A stretch of DNA of 29,429 nt, from positions 1 through 29,429 of the forward strand of contig CAYGFI010000043.1 of NCBI GenBank assembly GCA_964349045.1, read 5' to 3'. The notes beneath the pieces are model-generated. The model was not told where the DNA came from, ran no database searches, and saw only the letters and a program-made list of their open reading frames with translations. This document shows positions 23,692 to 29,429 of the stretch, piece after piece (within the stretch, counting starts at the first letter, position 1; the number at the start of each line of letters is the position of its first letter). The position numbers and the translations under genes are program-made. This DNA is from JACJXF01 sp964349045. GTDB taxonomy: Bacteria > Bacteroidota > Bacteroidia > Bacteroidales > GCA-2748055.

Positions 23692-24630
23692 TTACTTTAC
23701 TAATACTTTTGTGGCATAATTCAAATCATTGCCCTGCACTTTTACAATATAAATTCCGGTATTAAAAGTAAAATTACTGATTTCTGTAACAGGTTTCCTG
23801 GCAATCATTGCCCCGGTAACATTATATACAGAAACGACTTCGTTGTTAAATGATTTATTCAATTTTACACGGATCTTATTATTTTCTGAAAAAACGACAG
23901 GAATATCCGACTGTAAAGCATTTTTCGAAATACCAACATTTATATTGGTAGAATTATACAATGCAAGGACTTCAGTTTTAGTTAAGGCTGTATTATAAAA
24001 CCGTAAATCACTGATTGCACCTTTCCATGTTAGATCCGGCCAGAAACTTTTTCCAATAGCGTTTTCGGTGTCTTCCAAAGTGTTAATCGGCCTTGTAAAA
24101 CCACTCTCAGCCAGGATTTGTGAATCATTATGATAAACGATTATGGAATCCGGTTTCAAAACAACAGCTGACCAATACCAGGTATTTGTAGTTACATCAA
24201 CAACTTCTTTTGGAAAGTCGGCATCAACCCATGGACCAGAGGGGTCGGACAGAGTAAAGCGGTACATATTATTATTACCACTTACCGGGATAACCATCAT
24301 AACGTCTTTTGGTTCGACCTGATCGCCTTTACCAAGAGTATAGATACGAGCCCAGACCCGTGATTCCTCCATTTTCCACCAGCATGTAACTGTAACTGCA
24401 GCATTTCCATTCACAAAAGAAGGTAAGTTGGCATATGCACTGACTCCATCAAAAAGTGCAACAGGACCACGTACAGCGTCATTGCCAAAAGTTACACCGT
24501 GGTTGGTGCCATTCAGGGTTCCCACAACATCATTAAGGTTTGTTGTTAAGGGCCAGTGATGAGTTTGCGCTGACAAAATTTGTCCGCACAGGAATGCTAT
24601 AAAAGCACTCAGGAATAGAAGTTTTTTCAT
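23692..24630 (-). CDS. LamG-domain surface protein with T9SS-type tail (putative surface glycan-binding protein)
   Basis: 312-residue secreted protein directly downstream of susD, the position usually taken by SusE/SusF-type glycan-binding lipoproteins. The signal peptide MKKLLFLSAFIAFLCGQILSAQ lacks a lipobox. Residues about 24-228 form a LamG/concanavalin-like domain (HHWPLTTNLNDVVGTLNG, VALFDGVSAYANLPSF, WKGAISDLRFYNTALTKTEVLALY). The C-terminal 70 residues (NNKIRVKLNKSFNNEVVSVYNVTGAMIARK...GIYIVKVQGNDLNYATKVLVK) match the type A T9SS sorting domain. No catalytic motif. Most likely it binds the target glycan at the cell surface; this is inference from fold and position. The terminator hairpin follows immediately. 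Confidence 0.85.
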   Translation of the reverse strand: MKKLLFLSAFIAFLCGQILSAQTHHWPLTTNLNDVVGTLNGTNHGVTFGNDAVRGPVALFDGVSAYANLPSFVNGNAAVTVTCWWKMEESRVWARIYTLGKGDQVEPKDVMMVIPVSGNNNMYRFTLSDPSGPWVDADFPKEVVDVTTNTWYWSAVVLKPDSIIVYHNDSQILAESGFTRPINTLEDTENAIGKSFWPDLTWKGAISDLRFYNTALTKTEVLALYNSTNINVGISKNALQSDIPVVFSENNKIRVKLNKSFNNEVVSVYNVTGAMIARKPVTEISNFTFNTGIYIVKVQGNDLNYATKVLVK

Positions 24631-24684
24631 AATTAACGGTTTTTAGTTAAACAATTAGGATTAAAACATTGATTGCAAAAGAAT

Positions 24685-26295
24685 TTAATATTTAGGATTC
24701 TGTGACATATTTGGATTATTATCCACTTCAAACTGGGGTAAAGGTAAGATATGGTGTTTTCCAAGTTCAAAATTCGCAAAATCAGCGTCACGCGTTATTA
24801 ATTCATCAATACCTGCCTGAGTTTCCAGCAAGCCCCAGCGCTTAAGGTCAATCCACCTTACTGATTCGAGGCTTAATTCAAGAGATCTTTCCATCTGCAA
24901 TCTTTTTAGGAAAGCGTCTTTTGAACTTATACTGGCCGCAATTTCAGGTATTGTACTTGTTGCCATGGGAGGAAGATTAGTACTGGGTCGTGTTCTTACC
25001 AGGTCAACGTATGGTACTGCATTAGGAACATCACCCAGCTGTGCAAGGCATTCGGCATAACAAAGTAAGACATCGGCATACCTGATTACCCTGTAATTGA
25101 TTGGGGAATAATAGTCGGTCCTGTCTTTAAAATAGTCATCCCCGTACTTTCTAAAGAAGCAATTAGAAAACCAGTTAAAACGCCATTTGGTAATTGTTCC
25201 GTTAAACAGTCTTTCATTTGGGAAATCTTTAAATAAATCGGGATATATGATACTTACCCGGAGGCGATCATCAATAAGGGTTCCATTCACCTGATCGTCT
25301 ACGGTGGGTTCCTTTTTATATTCTGTAACAAGCCAGGGCCTGGGTTGTCCGTCCGACCATCCTATGCCGGCAGGTGCAAAGAACTGCGATCTGGTGTTTC
25401 CGAGTGCCATTTCTGCCACATCATCATCAATATCCGATCCATTATTCCTGTCCATTTCTGTCTCATTTACATCAGTAAATTGGATTTCAAATACCGACTC
25501 CATATTATTCTCATTGTAATGGGTGAAGTTGTCATTATAATTATCCATCAGCCCATAATAATTTTTACCATCTCCTTCAACCAGCCAGTAAAATGCATCT
25601 TTGGCATCCTGCCATCTGTGCAATTGCATATATACTTTTCCCAATAATGCATATGCCGCACCTTTGGTGATTCTACCTTTGTCCGCGTTTGTCCATTCCC
25701 CGGGAAGAGCAGGAATAGCAAGCAGGAGATCATTGATGATGATATCATAGATCTCTGCAGGCCCACCAAACTCATAATTATCTCCGGCTTTAGAGGGTTC
25801 AAGCACGATAGGAAGGTTCTCGAAAAGTACTTCCAGGTTAAAATAGTCAAACGCACGAATAAACCTGGCCTGGGCTATGATCTGATCACGAAGTGTATTT
25901 TTCGCTTCATTTTCGCCAATTATTGATGGAGCGAATGCAATGATCTGATTTGCTTCAAATATTTGCTTATAATGGCCTTTGAAAATAGTTTCCCCACCCT
26001 GGATGAAATTATAATTAACATAGTTAAATTGCGTCCAGTCTTTTAGCTCGTTCCATGGACTATTACTGTATGCTTCATCTGAAGTCAGGTCGTATCTGAA
26101 ATATATCCATCTTGACCAGTTACCAACCCTGGTAAACTGGCTGTAGGTGGCGGTAAGCCCTTTTTGAGCATCATCTACGGTTTTCCAGAATGTAGCCTGT
26201 GTAGGAACATTAGGATTTTCGACGTTCAAAATGTCTTCGTTACAGGCAGTAAGTCCAGTAATGAAAATTGCCAATATGATAGCTTTCTTTATCAT
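24685..26295 (-). CDS. susD: SusD/RagB family nutrient-uptake outer-membrane lipoprotein
   Basis: Surface glycan-capturing lid that sits on the SusC channel. 536 residues; lipobox LTAC with Cys18, then the typical CNEDILNVENPNVPTQATFWKT start. The N-terminal helical repeat part includes AQARFIRAFDYFNLEVLFENLPIVLEP and ITKGAAYALLGKVYMQLHRWQDA. The C-terminal half carries the RagB/SusD landmarks RVIRYADVLLCYAECLAQLGD and LKRLQMERSLELSLESVRWIDLKRWG, ending NPNMSQNPKY. It starts 17 bases after susC, so the pair is co-transcribed. Ligand not predictable by eye; the downstream GH43 set points to an arabinose/xylose-rich glycan. Confidence 0.97.
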   Translation of the reverse strand: MIKKAIILAIFITGLTACNEDILNVENPNVPTQATFWKTVDDAQKGLTATYSQFTRVGNWSRWIYFRYDLTSDEAYSNSPWNELKDWTQFNYVNYNFIQGGETIFKGHYKQIFEANQIIAFAPSIIGENEAKNTLRDQIIAQARFIRAFDYFNLEVLFENLPIVLEPSKAGDNYEFGGPAEIYDIIINDLLLAIPALPGEWTNADKGRITKGAAYALLGKVYMQLHRWQDAKDAFYWLVEGDGKNYYGLMDNYNDNFTHYNENNMESVFEIQFTDVNETEMDRNNGSDIDDDVAEMALGNTRSQFFAPAGIGWSDGQPRPWLVTEYKKEPTVDDQVNGTLIDDRLRVSIIYPDLFKDFPNERLFNGTITKWRFNWFSNCFFRKYGDDYFKDRTDYYSPINYRVIRYADVLLCYAECLAQLGDVPNAVPYVDLVRTRPSTNLPPMATSTIPEIAASISSKDAFLKRLQMERSLELSLESVRWIDLKRWGLLETQAGIDELITRDADFANFELGKHHILPLPQFEVDNNPNMSQNPKY

Positions 26296-26312
26296 GGTTC
26301 TGATTGTTTATA

Positions 26313-29300
26313 TTAAAATTGAGCACTTACAGAAAATAAATATATAGCTGGTGTGGGATACGAATTTCCGTCAACCCCGAATTCCAGTATATATCCATTA
26401 TTAAACTCAGGATCCAGACCGGTGTATTTTGTAAATGTGAACAAGTTCTGACCGGTAATTGCAAATCGAAGGTTTTTCACATACTTATTAATGGGATCCA
26501 GGTCAAGAGTATATCCAAGTGTCAGTTGGCGGATCTTGAAAAAAGATCCATCTTCAATCCATCTGTCGGTATTACCCATGGAGTTTCTTTCGTCCCCAAA
26601 AATTACCCTTGGGAAATCGGTATTTGTATTTTCCGGTGTCCACGGATTAATATCATTTCTGTAATTTGAATTATCATTAAAACGTTCCGTAAGCGATCTT
26701 GTTCCGTTCCATACCTTTTGTCCGAATGCGCCATAACCATGCATTGAAAAGTCGAAATTTTTATATGAAGCATCAAAAGATAAACCTGCTTCCAGTTTTG
26801 GCCAGGGGCTACCGGCATTCTGTCGATCGCCGGCTGCTGAAATTATTCCGTTATCGTCATAATCAATAAAGCGTAGATCTCCGGGCTTGGCGGTTGGTTG
26901 TATAACAGTTCCTGCTGAATTGGTATGAGCAAGAACCTCATCTTCAGACTGGAAGATTCCATCTGTTTTGATCAAATAAAACAATGCCATGGGACTGCCC
27001 ACTTCACTAATGCAAAGCCCGGTAACAATTCTGCTATCCCCATAAGGAAGGTCAAGCACCTCATTTTTAATAGTTGTCAGATTTGCAGAAAAAGAATATC
27101 TGAAATCACCCCGGTTTTCTCTCCAGCTGGCATCAATTTCAACTCCTGAGTTCTTCAGACTTCCTGCATTCACCCAGGGACTACCTCCATCATTTCCTGT
27201 AGCAATCAGGATAGGGAACTGAACAAGTACATCCTCGGTTGTAGATATGTAATAATCGGCAGAAACCTGCAGCCTGTTTTTCAGAAGTCCAAAATCAGTT
27301 CCAAAGTTTGTTTGTTTTTTTGTTTCCCATGTAAGGTTAGTGTTTACCAGTTCTCTTTGGGTAGCTCCGTTAAGCAAAGTTTCATATTGCCCGGTTCCAA
27401 ATACTGCAAGCGGGAAGGTGGTTAAACTGGGTATATAGTCATAAATACCCGAATTTCCTCCCCAGTTCTGAAACGCGCTGTTTCCAAGTTCACCATAGCT
27501 TACCCTGATCTTCAGATTATCCAGCCACTCCACTTTAAAGAAATCTTCTTCACTTAACTTCCAACCGGCAGAAACTGATGGGAAATATCCGGTACGGTAA
27601 TCAGGTCCGAACTGGGAGGTAGCGTCCCTTCTCAGAGTAGAGCTGAACAGGTACTTTCCGGCAAAGTCGTATTGCAAGCGACCAAAATAGGAAATTCGGT
27701 ATATTTCAGATCTGAAGCCGCCAACCCTTGGATTGCTGCTTCCGGCATTCAGAACGTCAAGATATTGCCCGCCTGATACAAAGATATCATTGTTTAATCC
27801 GGAGATTTGCTCATATCCCTCCCGCTGGTAACTCGATCCCATAACAATATTTACATTATGATTGCCAAAACTCTTTATAAATGTGAGTAGATTATCCAAC
27901 ATAAAAGATTGATACCGGGCCTTATTTTCATATACATGAGAAGGCTCGTACGGAAGGTTCAAAGTGAAGTCACCCACTTTTCTCAGATTTTTATAAGCAT
28001 CGAAACTGGTTTCATAACCTGCATTCAACTTGTAAGTTAAAAACTTGAAAATATTTGCTTCGCCATAGAAATTTCCTCTTAGCCGGGCGTTTTCAGATTT
28101 ATTAATTACAAGATTCTGGATAGCTAATGGATTGGTTCCGAAGGTTCTTGCTCTTGAAACATCCCCATATCCGAATCCCCCGGGATTAATTGAGTCATAA
28201 ACGGCAATATCAGGTGTCATTCGCATGATATCGGTAATTGGATTTCCACCGCTGAATGGTACAACAGCTGTACTGCTGATGGCAAGGTTTTCTCCAAATG
28301 TGAAGATGCCTTTTTTGGCTTCTGTGTTTACCCTGATACTGAAGCGTTCAAGGCTTGTACCTTTAAATGTTCCTGTATTGGAATAATAGTTTGCTGAAAC
28401 CAGATAACTGCTGAACTCCGACCCTCCCGATATTCCAAAATTATAATCACTGGAATATCCTGTTTGTAATGCTTCTTTTTCCCAGTCAGTATTGTTGGTA
28501 AAATGATTTTGCCTGGTAACTCCGGCATTATCATAAGCCATATTGTTAAAGAAAAAGAAATCGGTCGTATCCATCAGGTTTAGTGACGGTAATTTTTCAA
28601 TACCGTATTTTGCAGAAAATTCAACTTTTGGTGGGCCAGACTTCCCTTTTTTGGTTGTAATGATAATAACACCATTAGCGGCCCTGTTTCCATAAATTGC
28701 AGCCGCACTGGCGTCTTTCAGAATTTGTACGGATTCAATATCATTAACATTGAGGTCCCTGATGCCACCGGTTGTTATAAAGCCATCAATTACATATAAT
28801 GGATTGTTGTTACTTATATTTCCGATACCACGGATTTTAATATTTGGTTCACTTCCTATGTCACCATTTGACCTTACATTTACACCGGATGCAAGCCCCT
28901 GAATTGCTTCACCTACTGATAGGGATTGCACATTTTTAAAGCCGTCTGTATTCACAACGGAAACAGCACCTGTCAGATCTTTTTTCTTGATAGTACCATA
29001 TCCAATTACGATTACCTCCTCCATTGAGGCGATATCCAGTTCAAGTATTATATCTATTGTACTTTGCCCTCCAGTTACTCTTTCCTGTGAAAGATAACCT
29101 ATATATGAGAATATAAGGGAAGCATCCTGCCTGGAAACAGTAATTGTATAGTTACCTTCGAGATTTGTAACGGCGCCATTATATGTTCCCTTTTCTAAAA
29201 TGTTTACTCCCGGGAGAGCATTTCCGTTTGTTTCAGTGACTTTACCGCTTATCCGGTATTCCTGGGTAAATGCGGACCCCATAAATAAAAACAAGAAAGC

Positions 29301-29321
29301 AATTAGTAATTTTGATTTCAT
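26313..29321 (-). CDS. susC: SusC/RagA family TonB-linked outer-membrane receptor
   Basis: TonB-dependent importer for oligosaccharides, 1002 residues, the usual length. Signal peptide MKSKLLIAFLFLFMGSAFTQ; carboxypeptidase-regulatory-like domain about 22-95 (ISGKVTETNGNALPGVNILEKGTYNGAVTNLEGNYTI); TonB-box region SMEEVIVIGYGTIKKKDLTGAVS (about 97-120); plug to about 230, including IRGIGNISNNNPLYVIDGF and SVQILKDASAAAIYGNRAANGVIIITTKKG; then the 22-strand barrel ending LFSVSAQF. There is no N-terminal STN domain, so no sign of sigma/anti-sigma signalling through it. It is first in the leftward locus and is followed by susD 17 bases on. Confidence 0.98.
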   Translation of the reverse strand: MKSKLLIAFLFLFMGSAFTQEYRISGKVTETNGNALPGVNILEKGTYNGAVTNLEGNYTITVSRQDASLIFSYIGYLSQERVTGGQSTIDIILELDIASMEEVIVIGYGTIKKKDLTGAVSVVNTDGFKNVQSLSVGEAIQGLASGVNVRSNGDIGSEPNIKIRGIGNISNNNPLYVIDGFITTGGIRDLNVNDIESVQILKDASAAAIYGNRAANGVIIITTKKGKSGPPKVEFSAKYGIEKLPSLNLMDTTDFFFFNNMAYDNAGVTRQNHFTNNTDWEKEALQTGYSSDYNFGISGGSEFSSYLVSANYYSNTGTFKGTSLERFSIRVNTEAKKGIFTFGENLAISSTAVVPFSGGNPITDIMRMTPDIAVYDSINPGGFGYGDVSRARTFGTNPLAIQNLVINKSENARLRGNFYGEANIFKFLTYKLNAGYETSFDAYKNLRKVGDFTLNLPYEPSHVYENKARYQSFMLDNLLTFIKSFGNHNVNIVMGSSYQREGYEQISGLNNDIFVSGGQYLDVLNAGSSNPRVGGFRSEIYRISYFGRLQYDFAGKYLFSSTLRRDATSQFGPDYRTGYFPSVSAGWKLSEEDFFKVEWLDNLKIRVSYGELGNSAFQNWGGNSGIYDYIPSLTTFPLAVFGTGQYETLLNGATQRELVNTNLTWETKKQTNFGTDFGLLKNRLQVSADYYISTTEDVLVQFPILIATGNDGGSPWVNAGSLKNSGVEIDASWRENRGDFRYSFSANLTTIKNEVLDLPYGDSRIVTGLCISEVGSPMALFYLIKTDGIFQSEDEVLAHTNSAGTVIQPTAKPGDLRFIDYDDNGIISAAGDRQNAGSPWPKLEAGLSFDASYKNFDFSMHGYGAFGQKVWNGTRSLTERFNDNSNYRNDINPWTPENTNTDFPRVIFGDERNSMGNTDRWIEDGSFFKIRQLTLGYTLDLDPINKYVKNLRFAITGQNLFTFTKYTGLDPEFNNGYILEFGVDGNSYPTPAIYLFSVSAQF

Positions 29322-29359
29322 ATTTTTCTGATGTTAAATTTAATTTTCGCAATTCATGA

Positions 29360-29403
29360 TAAAGTTAAGGAACAGATACTATGCCTGCATAGAACAAATG
29401 TTC
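29360..29403 (-). promoter_or_regulatory. susC promoter region with two palindromes
   Basis: On the minus strand TAACTTTA (29360-29367) is one base from the -7 consensus and lies 38 bases from the susC ATG. The -33 position has no TTTG; instead CTATGC-CT-GCATAG, a perfect 6-base-arm palindrome (29379-29392), covers it. Directly next to it is GAACA-AA-TGTTC (29392-29403), and ACAAATG recurs ten bases on. This looks like an activator-dependent promoter with regulator half-sites. The regulator itself is not in the window. Confidence 0.5.
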
Positions 29404-29429
29404 ACAAATGAAGTAAAATTGTTCAAATT

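Overview
The window looks like a member of the Bacteroidota, most likely a Bacteroidales/Marinilabiliales-type genome, possibly a metagenome scaffold because it contains a 100-base N gap. The evidence is a SusC/SusD pair, Por-type (T9SS) C-terminal sorting domains, lipoprotein and T9SS glycosidases, a fused CcsB-CcsA cytochrome c assembly protein, and a TAnnTTTG-type -7 box just upstream of gltX. I see no tRNA, rRNA, transposase or CRISPR array.

Left part (1-7375). Two secreted proteins on the minus strand come first; the first runs off the left edge and breaks off at a T9SS sorting motif. Next is a two-component operon on the minus strand: a LuxR-type response regulator, then a LytS-type histidine kinase overlapping it by 8 bases, with a large outer domain carrying FG-GAP-like calcium-loop motifs. 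Divergent from these, on the plus strand, are gltX (glutamyl-tRNA synthetase) and a short TatD-like hydrolase, separated by an unusual direct/inverted repeat. Base composition changes sharply inside gltX.

Middle (7376-17546). Three plus-strand genes form a metabolic cluster: a threonine-synthase-like PLP enzyme, a DUF1611/DgcN-like P-loop protein and an enolase-superfamily dipeptide epimerase/DgcA-like racemase. This cluster is the best candidate for a poorly described system, probably acting on D-glutamate, N-acyl-glutamate or cell-wall dipeptides, with an unexplained PLP enzyme. A Tat-exported lipoprotein of the sugar isomerase (AP-endonuclease-2-like) family follows. It is convergent with, and overlaps, the 1045-residue ccsBA gene. 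Then come an AEC-family transporter, a repeat array interrupted by the N gap, and a beta-carbonic anhydrase. Palindromic intergenic repeats are frequent in this part.

Right part (17590-29429). This is a polysaccharide utilization locus read leftward: susC, susD, a LamG-domain T9SS protein in the usual surface-glycan-binding-protein position, a strong hairpin terminator, then a five-module GH43 enzyme with a T9SS tail, a GH5-like lipoprotein, a second GH43-like enzyme and a GH43 lipoprotein. Three GH43-type propellers plus one clan GH-A enzyme point to an arabinose- and/or xylose-containing plant or algal glycan; this is inference. The susC promoter region holds two palindromes that look like regulator sites. 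No dedicated PUL regulator lies in the window, so it is probably beyond the right edge or elsewhere.
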